39,876 nt of DNA from Deltaproteobacteria bacterium (GTDB lineage: Bacteria; Desulfobacterota; GWC2-55-46), in NCBI GenBank assembly GCA_016219115.1, contig JACRCH010000071.1:1-39876 (forward strand), in the 5' to 3' direction. Positions 16,970 to 26,957 of the stretch are shown here, in pieces. A program made the translations under genes and the position numbers. Position 1 is the stretch's first letter. Each line of letters starts with the position of its first letter. Below the pieces are notes generated by a model that was not told the DNA's origin, did not search any database, and saw only the letters and a list, made by a program, of their open reading frames with translations.

Positions 16970-17845
16970 TCATGGAGCTTCAAGTTCTGCGAGTTCCGCG
17001 GCCTCGAGCCCCTCTCCGAAGAACCTTTTGCCGACCATCAGGAACCTCTCCGGCGAGTCGGTTACGAAGAACCTGTGCGTGGCTTTATCGGGACTGTCGT
17101 TAAGGAGGCCCCGTTCCTTGAGGACCCGCTTTACCTCAACGGCGGTGGACTCGGCGGAATCTATGAGAGCTACATCCTTGCCCATGACGGACGCGATGGT
17201 CTCTTTTAACAGGGGGTAGTGCGTGCACCCGAGCACCAGGGTGTCTATCTTCTCCTCGTTGAGTCCCTTCAGGTAATGCTCGACCGTAAGGCGGGCGACA
17301 TCGTTTGCCGTCCAACCTTCCTCGGCGAGAGGGACAAAGAGCGGACAGGCCTTGGTGAATATGACCATCTCGTCGGTCCTGATCTCGAAGTACCTGTCGA
17401 AGTGCTTCTCTCCGCGCTCGGCGACCTCCCTTGTCTCGTTACGCTTAAGGCTGTTTATCTCATCGACATAGGAGTTGCTCCTTATCGTGCCCTGCGTGCC
17501 GATGATCCCGATCCTGTTAGTCCGTGTCGCCCTCAGGGCGGCCTTCGCCCCCGGTTCGATGACGCCTACGACGGGGATACTGAGTCTCTTCGTAAGCTCT
17601 GTAAGGGCGTAGGCAGAGGCGGTGTTGCAGGCCACCACGAGAAGCTTGATGCCGAGTTTTGAGAGAAACGCCGCTACCTCAAGGGAGTACCTTACGACGG
17701 TCTCCCTCGATTTTATCCCGTAGGGTACCCGCGCCGTATCTCCGAGATATATGGTCTTCTCGCCGGGAAGCTGTCTGGTGATCTCCCTTAAGACGGTGAG
17801 CCCGCCGACACCTGAGTCGAATACGCCTATCGGATTTTCTTTCAT
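16970..17845 (-). CDS. murI: Glutamate racemase
   Basis: 291 residues. Makes D-glutamate for peptidoglycan. Key parts: PIGVFDSGVGGLTVLREI (Asp10, Ser11), YLGDTARVPYG, the first catalytic Cys in VVACNTASAYA, ACPLFVPLAEEGW, and the second Cys in LGCTHYPLL. A stretch of about 20 residues between GTIRSNSY and ACPLF is longer than in short MurI proteins, giving a slightly larger enzyme. It heads the minus-strand unit murI-gerMN-aspA and has a promoter (TTGACA/TAAACT) back-to-back with that of polX. Confidence 0.96.
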   Translation of the reverse strand: MKENPIGVFDSGVGGLTVLREITRQLPGEKTIYLGDTARVPYGIKSRETVVRYSLEVAAFLSKLGIKLLVVACNTASAYALTELTKRLSIPVVGVIEPGAKAALRATRTNRIGIIGTQGTIRSNSYVDEINSLKRNETREVAERGEKHFDRYFEIRTDEMVIFTKACPLFVPLAEEGWTANDVARLTVEHYLKGLNEEKIDTLVLGCTHYPLLKETIASVMGKDVALIDSAESTAVEVKRVLKERGLLNDSPDKATHRFFVTDSPERFLMVGKRFFGEGLEAAELAELEAP

Positions 17846-17889
17846 TATACCGGAAAAAGGCCGTTATCTGAGTTTGTTGAAGCTTTTCA

Positions 17890-17918
17890 AGTTTAGGTAA
17901 TACCAGGAAACTTGTCAA
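17890..17918 (-). promoter_or_regulatory. Sigma70-type promoter of murI
   Basis: Minus strand TTGACA (17918-17913, perfect), 17-base spacer, TAAACT (17895-17890). It lies about 45 bases before the murI ATG. Confidence 0.5.
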
Positions 17919-17975
17919 CGACTATTTTTCCGCTTTATAAGCCGCTTGAATCGTGGGAATAATATATAATATAAA
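17912..17975 (+). promoter_or_regulatory. Promoter region of polX (two candidate cores)
   Basis: Plus strand TTGTCA (17912-17917) with TTATAA at 17935-17940 (17-base spacer), or TTGAAT (17946-17951) with TATAAA at 17970-17975 (18-base spacer). An exact TATAAT is also at 17965-17970. The first core shares bases with the -35 box of murI on the other strand. Confidence 0.4.
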
Positions 17976-18002
17976 GATATGGAACAGTGAAACGGGAGCG
18001 AT

Positions 18003-19736
18003 ATGGATAATAGCGAGATAGCAAAAGTATTCGAGGAGATAGCGGACCTCCTGGAACTGACTGGAGGCGACAAATTCAGGATACGCTCCTACAGGAACGC
18101 CGGCGTTGTCATAGAGGGACTCCCGGAGAGCCTCAAAAGCCTCTACGCTGCCGGCGAGGAACACTTGTTGGGCATCCCCGGGATCGGCGAGAGCCTGAGG
18201 GGAAAGATCGTGGAACTCCTGACCACCGGCAGGTGCGCCTATCACGACGAGCTTTTAAAGGAGATGCCCGCCGGGATGCTCGAGATATTGAAGGTCTCGG
18301 GTGTTGGCCCCAAGAGGGCCTCGCTCATCCACAAGGAGCTCGGCGTGTCAAGCGTAGAGGAGCTTGAAAAGGCGGCCCATGCCGGGAAGCTCAGGGACCT
18401 TCCCGGCATGGGCGAGACCTCCGAGCAGAAGATACTGAAGGCGATAAAGGACTTGAAGGCCCGCTCCGGCAAGTTCAGGATCTCGGTGGCCATGAAGTAC
18501 GCCGCGGAGTTTACCGGCTACATCAAGGAGGTCTCCGGAACGCAAGATGTCGTGCCCGCGGGAAGCTTGAGGAGGTGGAAGGATGAGATAGGGGACCTCG
18601 ATATCCTGGCCACCTGTAAAGACCCGGCAAAAGTCATGGACCACTTCGTAAGACACCCGGACATAAAAGAGGTCTTATCGAAGGGCGATACGAAGTCCAC
18701 GGTAGTACTCAAGGTCGGGCTCCAGGTGGACCTTAGAGTCCTTGATAAAAAGTCGTTCGGAGCGGCCCTGCAGTACTTCACCGGCTCCAAGTCGCATAAC
18801 GTGGCGCTTCGTGACAGGGCCAAAAGGATGGGCTTGAAGATCAGCGAGTACGGCGTATTCAAGGAAGACGGTGAGAAGCCCGTCGCCGGAAAAAAGGAGG
18901 AGGAAGTATATAAGGCCGTAGGTCTTCCGTGGATACCGCCGGAGCTGCGAGAGAACAGAGGCGAGATAGAGGCCGCCGAAGAAGGAAGGCTCCCGGAGTC
19001 TTTGAGGGTAGAAGATATCAGGGGGGACCTGCATTCGCATACCAGGGAGAGCGACGGAGGGGCGACCCTTGAAGAGATGGCGGAGGCCGCCATGAAAAGG
19101 GGTTATGAGTACCTGGCCGTCACCGACCATTCAAAGGCCGTAGGGATAGCGCACGGGCTCGATGAAAAGAGGGTCCTTGCCCAGATAGAGGCGATAGACG
19201 CTCTGAACCGGAAGCTCAAGGAAGCGAAGAAAAAGTTCACGGTCTTGAAGGGCACGGAGGTCGACATAAGGGCCGACGGCACGCTCGATCACCCGGAAAG
19301 CCTCCTTAAAAGGCTCGACTGCGTCGTGGCCTCGGTGCACTCGAGCTTCGGGATGTCGAGAGACGAGATGACGCTGAGAATTCTGAAGGCCATACGCACA
19401 GGCAGGATAAGCATAATCGGACACCCGACGGGCCGTCTCATCGGCGAGAGAGAACCCTTTGAGCTCGACATGGAGGCCGTGATGACCGAAGCGAAAAAGT
19501 ACGGGGTGGCCCTTGAGCTGAACTCGTACCCCGACAGGCTCGACCTTAACGACATCCACTGCAAGCTCGCGAAAGAGAAGGGGGTGCTGGTGGCCATCTC
19601 GACCGACGCCCACTCGACAAGCCACTTCGATAACATCTCCTACGGGGTGCACACGGCAAGGCGCGGGTGGCTTGAGAGAAAGGACATACTGAACACAAGG
19701 CCGCTGAAGGAGCTTTTGAAGATACTGAAGAGGTGA
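18003..19736 (+). CDS. polX: DNA polymerase X family protein with C-terminal PHP domain
   Basis: 577 residues, standard bacterial PolX length. Gap-filling DNA repair polymerase with 3'-5' exonuclease and AP-endonuclease potential. Domains in order: N-terminal 8-kDa region with helix-hairpin-helix motifs (LLGIPGIGESLRGKI, LKVSGVGPKRASLIHK, LRDLPGMGETSEQKIL), the nucleotidyltransferase palm with GSLRRWKDEIGDLDIL (paired Asp), then PHP with metal motifs DLHSHTRESDG, VTDHSKAVGIAHG, GTEVDI, GHPTGR and STDAHS. GGGAG lies 4 bases before the ATG. It is divergent from murI and followed by repeat-rich DNA. Confidence 0.95.
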   Translation: MDNSEIAKVFEEIADLLELTGGDKFRIRSYRNAGVVIEGLPESLKSLYAAGEEHLLGIPGIGESLRGKIVELLTTGRCAYHDELLKEMPAGMLEILKVSGVGPKRASLIHKELGVSSVEELEKAAHAGKLRDLPGMGETSEQKILKAIKDLKARSGKFRISVAMKYAAEFTGYIKEVSGTQDVVPAGSLRRWKDEIGDLDILATCKDPAKVMDHFVRHPDIKEVLSKGDTKSTVVLKVGLQVDLRVLDKKSFGAALQYFTGSKSHNVALRDRAKRMGLKISEYGVFKEDGEKPVAGKKEEEVYKAVGLPWIPPELRENRGEIEAAEEGRLPESLRVEDIRGDLHSHTRESDGGATLEEMAEAAMKRGYEYLAVTDHSKAVGIAHGLDEKRVLAQIEAIDALNRKLKEAKKKFTVLKGTEVDIRADGTLDHPESLLKRLDCVVASVHSSFGMSRDEMTLRILKAIRTGRISIIGHPTGRLIGEREPFELDMEAVMTEAKKYGVALELNSYPDRLDLNDIHCKLAKEKGVLVAISTDAHSTSHFDNISYGVHTARRGWLERKDILNTRPLKELLKILKR

Positions 19737-20040
19737 AAACATTTAAAGCCATACATTCATGCTGATAAATTTTTGAAAGAAAAGGTTTGATCTGCCCCTG
19801 TCTATTAGTACAGGTTACACGCAATTATTATTGTGTGATAATAGCTGGCAGTACATGAACGGAAGCTTCTTGAGAGCATGGTGAATACAGCCCACCGAAA
19901 GTGAACTACCGCGGGCTGAAGCCCGCGGTTTCTCGAAGCCTGCAAAATCCAAAAAACCGGATTTTGCGAACGGCTTCCGCTCCGCTACAGGCGGCCATTC
20001 ATCCCCGGGCTTAAAAGCCCGGGGGTTTCTGGCCTGTGAC
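19737..20040. mobile_element. Hairpin-rich remnant, REP/IS200-IS605-end-like
   Basis: About 300 bases without a gene. It holds three strong hairpins: ACCGCGGGCT/AGCCCGCGGT (19908-19929), GCAAAATCC/GGATTTTGC (19942-19967) nested in GAAGCC/GGCTTC (19935-19977), and CCCCGGGCTT/AAGCCCGGGG (20003-20024). The layout resembles the subterminal hairpins of IS200/IS605-type elements or REP sequences, but no transposase gene or clear end is present. It forms the left border of the AT-rich island. Confidence 0.45.
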
Positions 20041-20071
20041 TAAATATATATATGTAAGTAATAAAATCAAA

Positions 20072-20305
20072 ATGCACACCCACAAAGAGATGTTTATAAC
20101 TGGAGTGATAAATGCTTTAAAGAATGCTTTTTCGAATATCTATGATTTCACAAACCAATACTTTTTCAGTATACAAGCAATCAGAGACTACGATGGCATC
20201 TCTGGCAACGAGGTTTGCACCTATTGGGAAAGATACCCAAGCTACGGGTACAAGCTGATTACCGACAGGACAAGGACATTTCAGGATCGTGCTAACTGTA
20301 ACTGA
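20072..20305 (+). CDS. Doubtful small ORF in AT-rich island
   Basis: 77 residues from ATG 20072; the GTG at 20036 in the track lies within the hairpin remnant. There is no clear ribosome site, signal peptide or domain I recognise. The last third (NEVCTYWERYPSYGYKLITD) has a more protein-like and less AT-rich composition than the first part and may be a fragment of a larger gene. It could equally be chance. Confidence 0.25.
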   Translation: MHTHKEMFITGVINALKNAFSNIYDFTNQYFFSIQAIRDYDGISGNEVCTYWERYPSYGYKLITDRTRTFQDRANCN

Positions 20306-20482
20306 CGGCAGCTCCGTTAGAAACGATATGCATATCTAAAAACAAGGGGGGAGATATTATTGTGTCCCACTTGTTTTTTTTGGCAGTATATTTTTGTTGC
20401 AGAAAGTTGGTTTTTATGTGAAAAAAGTAATGGAATATGTTGCTATTTTTGTTCGCAAAAAAAGAATATGGAGAAAAATCAT

Positions 20483-20902
20483 ATGGGACGAATCTTAAAT
20501 AGCGATATTATCAAAACGGTTCTGATGCTTTTACTCTCTTTATCATTCATCTCAGCCAATTCTTATGCGAATGGAAGTGACATTAAAGAATGCAAGTCAT
20601 TGGATGTAAGGGAATTCGGGCTGATAAGCGATGGCAGCATCAGCGAGCCGTGGAGTGAAGCACAGCTCATCGAGAAATACGGTCCTCCATGTCAGATAAT
20701 AAATTTGGGCGAAGTTTTTACGAAAAGGAGTTTTGGAAAAATAATAGAGATAGGTCCTAAAACTAGTGAACAGGACAAAATAACCTCAGGGGAAATTGCG
20801 GAAAAAAAGCAATTCATTTATACGAGAGACTATTCAAACAAGACTTCGATAATTACCATTGTAGGCGGTGTTGTTGTAAAAAAGGAAAGGATTTACGACT
20901 AA
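20483..20902 (+). CDS. Small predicted secreted protein, unknown function
   Basis: 139 residues from ATG 20483, chosen because GGAG lies 9 bases upstream; the track's start at 20360 adds an implausible Cys/Phe-rich stretch. Residues 1-30 are a signal peptide (IIKTVLMLLLSLSFISANSYA, likely cleavage after SYA). The mature part has CKSLDVREFGLISDG, then SEAQLIEKYGPPCQIINLG and ends TIVGGVVVKKERIYD. The 'start of helix, YGPP, beta-strands' pattern resembles BamE/DUF2845-type small periplasmic domains, but that is a loose resemblance. Codon and base use are clearly AT-richer than in neighbours, suggesting transfer. Confidence 0.65.
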   Translation: MGRILNSDIIKTVLMLLLSLSFISANSYANGSDIKECKSLDVREFGLISDGSISEPWSEAQLIEKYGPPCQIINLGEVFTKRSFGKIIEIGPKTSEQDKITSGEIAEKKQFIYTRDYSNKTSIITIVGGVVVKKERIYD

Positions 20903-21302
20903 AAATTTTACTTGTCAAGTTTAGTTGGTTTAACTAAACGAAAACCAACAACTCGATTTTTCTTTCACAAATCTTTAATCCTATGAATTCTCCGAAACTA
21001 AAAACTCGTGGGTGTAAGAAACAAAAAACTCCAGTTTATTGCATGGCACAATTGAGAATTCAATCTGGTACCTTAGATGGCAGGAATAAATTGTAATGAG
21101 AACAAGTTCCGGAATGTTCAAAAACCTCAATAGAATATCAAGATTAATAAATTATACGGTTTTTTTCTACCCCTTCTTTTTGAACTACTTATTTTTACAA
21201 TCATTTTTATCAAAAATTATTCATGGCGGTAAGGTAAGGAGGGCACTACATATAGCTTACAGAACTGATGAGATACAAACATACGGCTCACTTTAGCCGC
21301 CT
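20903..21302. other. AT-rich intergenic stretch
   Basis: 400 bases, right part of the AT-rich island. A short hairpin TTTAGTT/AACTAAA occurs near 20920-20938. The ORF at 21096-21296 (66 residues) is low-complexity and hydrophobic without a ribosome site and is not called. Nothing else recognisable; normal GC resumes at 21300. Confidence 0.6.
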
Positions 21303-22634
21303 TTACACCGACGCCTTTTTCTGCGGCTCCTTGAGCGGCTCGACCTTTACCTTTATTATCCTGTTCATCTCGACGTCGACTATCGTAAACCTCTGGTCCC
21401 TGTAGATTACGAACTCGCCGCCGCGCGGGATCCTCTGGAGCTGCGCCAGCATGAACCCGGCAAGCGTGTGGTACTCCTCGGACTCTGAATCTATCACGAT
21501 CCCCATGTCCTCAAGGTCCCTTAACGAAGCCGAGGCGTCTATGACCATTGTGCCGTCCTTGAGCCTCTCGACAAGCCCGCCCGCGCCCACGTCGTACTCG
21601 TCCTCTATCTCGCCGACGATCTCTTCGAGAATGTCCTCGATCGTCACCAGGCCGTCGACGTCCCCGTGCTCGTCCACGACTACCGCCATGTGGACCTTCC
21701 TTCGCTGCATCTCGCGAAGGAGCTTGCTGATCATTACGGAGTTCGGGACGAAGTACGGTTTTCTCAGGATCTCGCGCACCGAGATGGCCTGGCCCTTCTC
21801 CATCGCCCTGAAGACGTCCTTGTTGAAGAGCACCCCGACGACCTTCTCAAGCGTGCCCCTGTAGACCGGGTACCTGGAAAAGCCGGTCTCGGCTATGAAT
21901 TTGATAACGGCCTCCGGGGAGGTGGATATCTCTATGGCGCTGAACTTGTGCTTGGGCACCATGACCTCTTTCACGGTGGTGTCCGCGAACTCGAATACCC
22001 CGTGCAGGAGCGCCGCCTCGGTCTCCTCGAAGACCCCGGTGGCCTTGCCTTCCCTGATAAAGTACTTTATCTCCTCTTCGGAGATGAAGACCCTCTTTTC
22101 GGCCCCTTTGACCCCGAAGACCCTGAGTACCGCGGCATTCGATGTCGTAAGTACCTTCACGAAAAAAGATGTGATCTTCGAGACGAAGTTCAGGGGGCGC
22201 GCCGTCAGGCAGGCGATCCTCTCCGAGTACCTCAGGGCCAGCGTCTTCGGCACCAGCTCGCCTATGATGAGCGTGCCATAGGATATGACGATGACGACCA
22301 CTCCGACCGCCAGGAACTCGGCCGAGTTCTGCAGCGGCGCGAACGGGATTGAAAGGAATACCGGCTTGAGGAATTCTATGGCCGTCACGCCGCCTATGAC
22401 GGAGGCGAGCGTGCTTACCACCGTTACCCCTACCTGGACGGTCGCCAGAAACCTGTCGGGGTCCTCTTTCATCTTGGTGACAACGGCGGCGGAGAGATTG
22501 CCGTCCTTGGCAAGTTTTTCTATAACGCTTCTTCTGGCGGAGATGATGGATATCTCGGCGCTTGAGAAAAAACCGTTTAAAAGTATCAATACAAATATGA
22601 TTACAGCCTCAAAAATAAGGCCTTCCAGGCTCAC
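21303..22634 (-). CDS. CNNM/CorC-HlyC family membrane protein with CBS pair
   Basis: 443 residues. Three parts in order: an N-terminal CNNM (DUF21) domain with about four membrane segments (IFVLILLNGFFSSAEISII at the start, LASVIGGVTAIEFL, VVVIVISYGTLIIGELVPK), a CBS-domain pair (about 205-330, VMVPKHKFSAIEIST and VVDEHGDVDGLVTIEDILEE), and a C-terminal CorC/HlyC domain (TMVIDASASLRDLED, EYHTLAGFMLAQLQRIP). Members are linked to Mg2+/Co2+ efflux; the old name hemolysin is misleading. A TGATATAAT extended -10 lies 140 bases upstream. It is the last gene before the island. Confidence 0.92.
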   Translation of the reverse strand: MSLEGLIFEAVIIFVLILLNGFFSSAEISIISARRSVIEKLAKDGNLSAAVVTKMKEDPDRFLATVQVGVTVVSTLASVIGGVTAIEFLKPVFLSIPFAPLQNSAEFLAVGVVVIVISYGTLIIGELVPKTLALRYSERIACLTARPLNFVSKITSFFVKVLTTSNAAVLRVFGVKGAEKRVFISEEEIKYFIREGKATGVFEETEAALLHGVFEFADTTVKEVMVPKHKFSAIEISTSPEAVIKFIAETGFSRYPVYRGTLEKVVGVLFNKDVFRAMEKGQAISVREILRKPYFVPNSVMISKLLREMQRRKVHMAVVVDEHGDVDGLVTIEDILEEIVGEIEDEYDVGAGGLVERLKDGTMVIDASASLRDLEDMGIVIDSESEEYHTLAGFMLAQLQRIPRGGEFVIYRDQRFTIVDVEMNRIIKVKVEPLKEPQKKASV

Positions 22635-22774
22635 TTAACCTCCTTGTTCATGTCGGCGTTTTTTTCGTATGCGCGAATAAGCCGGGATAAAACCGGACCG
22701 AACCGTCGATATTTCGGTCTGATTCCGTAAAAGATAAGATATTCGGGTCTGTCGATAGCGAATCACATTTATAA

Positions 22775-22783
22775 ATTATATCA
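22775..22783 (-). promoter_or_regulatory. Extended -10 promoter of the CNNM gene
   Basis: Minus strand TGATATAAT, an exact TGnTATAAT extended -10. The roughly 130-base leader behind it carries a GACCGAA/TTCGGTC hairpin. Confidence 0.4.
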
Positions 22784-22825
22784 TAGAAGCGAAAGGCAAG
22801 TAAACAGCCCTGAAAAGTCCGTCTT

Positions 22826-22860
22826 AAAACAGGCCGCCGTGGCCTCCGGCGGCCTGTTTT
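22826..22860 (-). terminator. Rho-independent terminator of eno
   Basis: Perfect 13-bp stem AAAACAGGCCGCC/GGCGGCCTGTTTT with a 9-base loop, four bases past the enolase stop. T-runs on both strands make it usable in either direction. Confidence 0.88.
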
Positions 22861-22863
22861 CTC

Positions 22864-24192
<1,329 letters not shown>

Positions 24193-24226
24193 TTAAATCA
24201 GCGGCGATTCAGCCGGATTTGACCTA

Positions 24227-24254
24227 ATTATACTTTCCGGATGGAAAAAAGCAA
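24227..24254 (-). promoter_or_regulatory. Promoter of eno
   Basis: Minus strand TTGCTT (24254-24249), 16-base spacer, perfect TATAAT (24232-24227); leader of about 70 bases before ATG 24150. Confidence 0.45.
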
Positions 24255-24388
24255 GGTAAAAACCATTTTTTTGCCGGGTTTTCAGCCGTGTCGACGAAGC
24301 GCGCGGGTCAGGAGAATTCGGCGGAGGAAGGGCAAAAGTATTTCACCATGACGGCCGAAATACAATAGATGGGGAAAGGCAAAATATC

Positions 24389-24417
24389 TTGCGAAAAGGG
24401 CGGTTAAAGGATACTAT
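24389..24417 (+). promoter_or_regulatory. Promoter of the Na/Pi cotransporter gene
   Basis: TTGCGA, 17-base spacer, TACTAT; four of six bases in each box. The predicted start lies about 54 bases before the ATG. The rest of the 327-base region between eno and this gene shows nothing else. Confidence 0.4.
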
Positions 24418-24477
24418 GGGTTTCAGGACGCTACAATCGCACATCAGACGAGCTTACCTTAAAATATCTTTACCTTT

Positions 24478-26094
24478 ATGACTACACTCTCAATATTGAG
24501 CTTTTTCGGGGCCATAATGCTGGTGCTCTACGGCATGAGGCTTGCCGGCGACGGGCTTCAGAAGGCCGCGGGGGCCCGCCTGAGGGGCTTTTTGCTGACC
24601 GCCACCAACAACCGTTTCAAGGGGGTGGGCGTAGGGGCTTCCATAACGGCGCTCTTCCAGTCCTCCAGCGCCACCACCGTAATGCTCGTCGGGTTTGTCG
24701 GCTCCGGACTGCTCGGCCTCAGGGAGACGATAGGCGTAATACTCGGGGCAGATATCGGCACGACGCTTACCGTACAGATAATAGCCTTCAGGGTCTACGA
24801 CTACGCCATAGCTCTCATCGGCGTAGGTGTCTTCGTGATGCTTACCTGGCGAAAGGGCGTGGGTAAAGACATCGGTCAGGCCCTTCTCGGCTTCGGCTTC
24901 GTCTTCTTCGCTTTGAAGCTTTTGATCCAGAACTTCGAGCCGGTTACGCAGAACCCTCTTTTGAAAGACGCCCTCCTGGGTCTAAGCCATGACCCGTTCG
25001 CCGGGATCATTATCTCGGCCATATTGACCGCGATCTTTCAGAGCAGCGCCGCGACGCTGGGGCTGGCCATCACGGCGGCGCATACGGGCCTTTTGACTCT
25101 CGACGCCGCCATGCCGATAGTGCTTGGGGCCAATATCGGCACTACCGTGAGCGCCATAGTATCGAGCTTCGGCGCGTCGGTGGACGCCAAGAGGGTGGCG
25201 CTCGCGCATACGCTCTTTAAAGCGCTGGGCGTGGTGATAGTCCTGCCGTTTCTCGGCGTCTTCACCCACCTGGTGGGGATATCGACCCAAGACCTGGCCA
25301 GACAGGTGGCAAACGCGCACACGTTCTTCAATATCGCCATAGCGGTACTCTTCCTGCCGTTTACGACCCCGCTTACGAGGCTGGTGACTTTAATGCTGCC
25401 GGAGCGGGAAGCCCCGGCGAAGTTCGGTCCGAAGTACCTTGACCCGATAGTCCTTTCCTCCCCGTCGCTTGCCATTGTGCAGGCATCAAGGGAGTCTCTC
25501 AGAAACGCCGATATAGTCCAGGAGATGCTCGCAAAATCGATCGAGGTATTCGAGAAAAACGATATGGAACTCCTCGAGTGGATAGAGGGCAGGGACGACG
25601 ATGTGGACCTGCTGGACAGGGAGGTGAAGCTATACCTCACGAAGCTTACGCGCGAGAGCCTCTCTGAAGACCAGTCAAGGCGCGAGATGGAAATAATGTT
25701 ATTTTCCGACAACATGGAGAATATCGGGGATGTCATCGACAAAAACCTGATGGAGCTTGCCCGGAAGAAGATAAGGGGCGGGCTTTCCTTCTCAAAGGAC
25801 GGCATGCAGGAGATAAAGGCGCTCCACCAGAAGGTGCTCGAACACTTCGAGATGGGGGTGGCGGCCTTCGCCGGAAGCGACGCGGAACTGGCCCAGAGGC
25901 TCGCCAACCACAAGATCAAGGTCTCCGAGATGGAGAGGGAGATGAGACAGGCGCACATAAACAGGCTCCACAAGGGTCTCAGGGAATCCATAGACACAAG
26001 CGCCATCCATCTCGATGTGCTCACAAACCTCAAAAGGATAAACTCCTATATAACAAATATCGCCTACCCGATCCTCGAAAGGAGCAAAGGGTAG
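24478..26094 (+). CDS. Na/Pi cotransporter family protein with PhoU-like C-terminus
   Basis: 538 residues. The N-terminal half (about 1-310) is a membrane domain with two inverted Na/Pi cotransporter repeats, each with the QSSxA and GADIGTT / GANIGTT motifs (QSSSATTVMLVGF, GADIGTTLTVQ; QSSAATLGLAITA, GANIGTTVSAI). The C-terminal half (about 345-535) is a helical PhoU-like region. Imports phosphate with sodium, or may export it. No ribosome site is visible before the ATG. Not linked here to pst or pho genes. Divergent from eno. Confidence 0.93.
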   Translation: MTTLSILSFFGAIMLVLYGMRLAGDGLQKAAGARLRGFLLTATNNRFKGVGVGASITALFQSSSATTVMLVGFVGSGLLGLRETIGVILGADIGTTLTVQIIAFRVYDYAIALIGVGVFVMLTWRKGVGKDIGQALLGFGFVFFALKLLIQNFEPVTQNPLLKDALLGLSHDPFAGIIISAILTAIFQSSAATLGLAITAAHTGLLTLDAAMPIVLGANIGTTVSAIVSSFGASVDAKRVALAHTLFKALGVVIVLPFLGVFTHLVGISTQDLARQVANAHTFFNIAIAVLFLPFTTPLTRLVTLMLPEREAPAKFGPKYLDPIVLSSPSLAIVQASRESLRNADIVQEMLAKSIEVFEKNDMELLEWIEGRDDDVDLLDREVKLYLTKLTRESLSEDQSRREMEIMLFSDNMENIGDVIDKNLMELARKKIRGGLSFSKDGMQEIKALHQKVLEHFEMGVAAFAGSDAELAQRLANHKIKVSEMEREMRQAHINRLHKGLRESIDTSAIHLDVLTNLKRINSYITNIAYPILERSKG

Positions 26095-26198
26095 GGCCGT
26101 TAAAACCGAGAACCTTCAAAAAAACCCGTAAAGTTGCAAATCTTCGTTATGGCGATATAATCCATTAGGCTGGAAAAGACTGCAAGGCCCCTGGGGTT

Positions 26199-26248
26199 TT
26201 AATATTTCCTTCGGATACCCCGCTAGCAAGGCTTCCGGGATGGTTCAT
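26199..26248. repeat. Interspersed repeat family C, copy 2 (diverged)
   Basis: TTTAATATTTCCTTCGG, then ATACCCCG…GCAAGGCTT and ATGGTTCAT. The first part matches 31268-31285 and the second resembles 31338-31366 and 12348-12371. It lies between the cotransporter and the LolA-like gene. Confidence 0.75.
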
Positions 26249-26319
26249 CTCTTAAGCTTTCTAGCCCCGGGGTTTACGCCACATCTAACAGCCGTCAAGA
26301 GGCTGCACGGTTTTGACAG

Positions 26320-26354
26320 GGAGGTGATCCCATGATATTCGAGGTTTTTTTTTG
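26320..26354 (+). promoter_or_regulatory. Perfect ribosome site and ATG followed by T9 frameshift tract
   Basis: GGAGGTGATC (26320-26329), an exact 10-base complement to the 16S anti-Shine-Dalgarno end, is followed by ATG at 26332. That frame runs only to a stop after 12 codons. A run of nine T (26345-26353) lies between. One extra T would join the ATG to the LolA-like frame and give a signal-peptide-like start (MIFEVFFLASLLL). Confidence 0.7.
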
Positions 26355-26957
26355 GCGTCCCTCCTGCTGAACCACAGCGACCCTGTGGCCGCCGCCGTTG
26401 AGAGCTACGGGAGGGTCGAGACCTACAGAGTCACGCTCGACTCGCAGAGTGAGACCGGGTCCGAAAAGATAAGGTATTATTTTAAAAAGCCCGGTTTTGT
26501 CAGGATGGAGTTCATAGAGCCTCACAACGGGGCGGTCCTGGTCTACGACCCGGTGAACAAAGAGGTTCAGCTTCGTCCGTTCGGTTTTTTAAAGTCTCTG
26601 GTGATGCGTTTAAGCCCGCAGGACCGGCTCGTCAAAAGCTCCGGCGGACACACGGTCGATGAGTCGGACCTCGGGGCGCTTTTTAAGCGGGTTGTGGCGC
26701 TTCAAAAGGGCGGCAAGACCATTGTATCTGGCGAAGAAGAGGTCGGTGGAAGGAAGACCATTGTAGTAAGCGTCGAGGGCGCGCAAAACGCCGAGGTCGA
26801 CGGCTTCCATCGCTACCTGCTCTGGCTCGATATAAAGAGCTATCTGCCTTTGAAGGTGATATCTTACGACTTAAGAGGCCGCAAGTTAGAGGAGGTCGCC
26901 ATGACCGACCTCGAGGTCGATGTCAGGTTCCCGGAGGGCTTTTTCTCGCTTGAATGA
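26352..26957 (+). CDS. LolA-like / outer-membrane lipoprotein-sorting domain protein, start frameshifted
   Basis: About 201 residues in the open frame. The body has the LolA/DUF1571-like beta-barrel half-shell pattern: YRVTLDSQSETGSEKIRYYF, KPGFVRMEFIEPHNGAVLVYD, the loop SGEEEVGGRKTIVVSVEG, and WLDIKSYLPLKVISYDLRGRK. Such proteins carry lipids or lipoproteins in the periplasm. The in-frame start is TTG 26352 without ribosome site; the real start is probably ATG 26332, which is one base out of frame because of the T9 tract. Either the assembly lost one T, or the gene is switched by slippage. It lies 109 bases before sthA. Confidence 0.78.
   Translation: MASLLLNHSDPVAAAVESYGRVETYRVTLDSQSETGSEKIRYYFKKPGFVRMEFIEPHNGAVLVYDPVNKEVQLRPFGFLKSLVMRLSPQDRLVKSSGGHTVDESDLGALFKRVVALQKGGKTIVSGEEEVGGRKTIVVSVEGAQNAEVDGFHRYLLWLDIKSYLPLKVISYDLRGRKLEEVAMTDLEVDVRFPEGFFSLE

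Noticed and set aside
21096-21296. 66-residue Phe/Leu-rich ORF
   Set aside because: Low-complexity translation of AT-rich DNA, no ribosome site, no recognisable motif.
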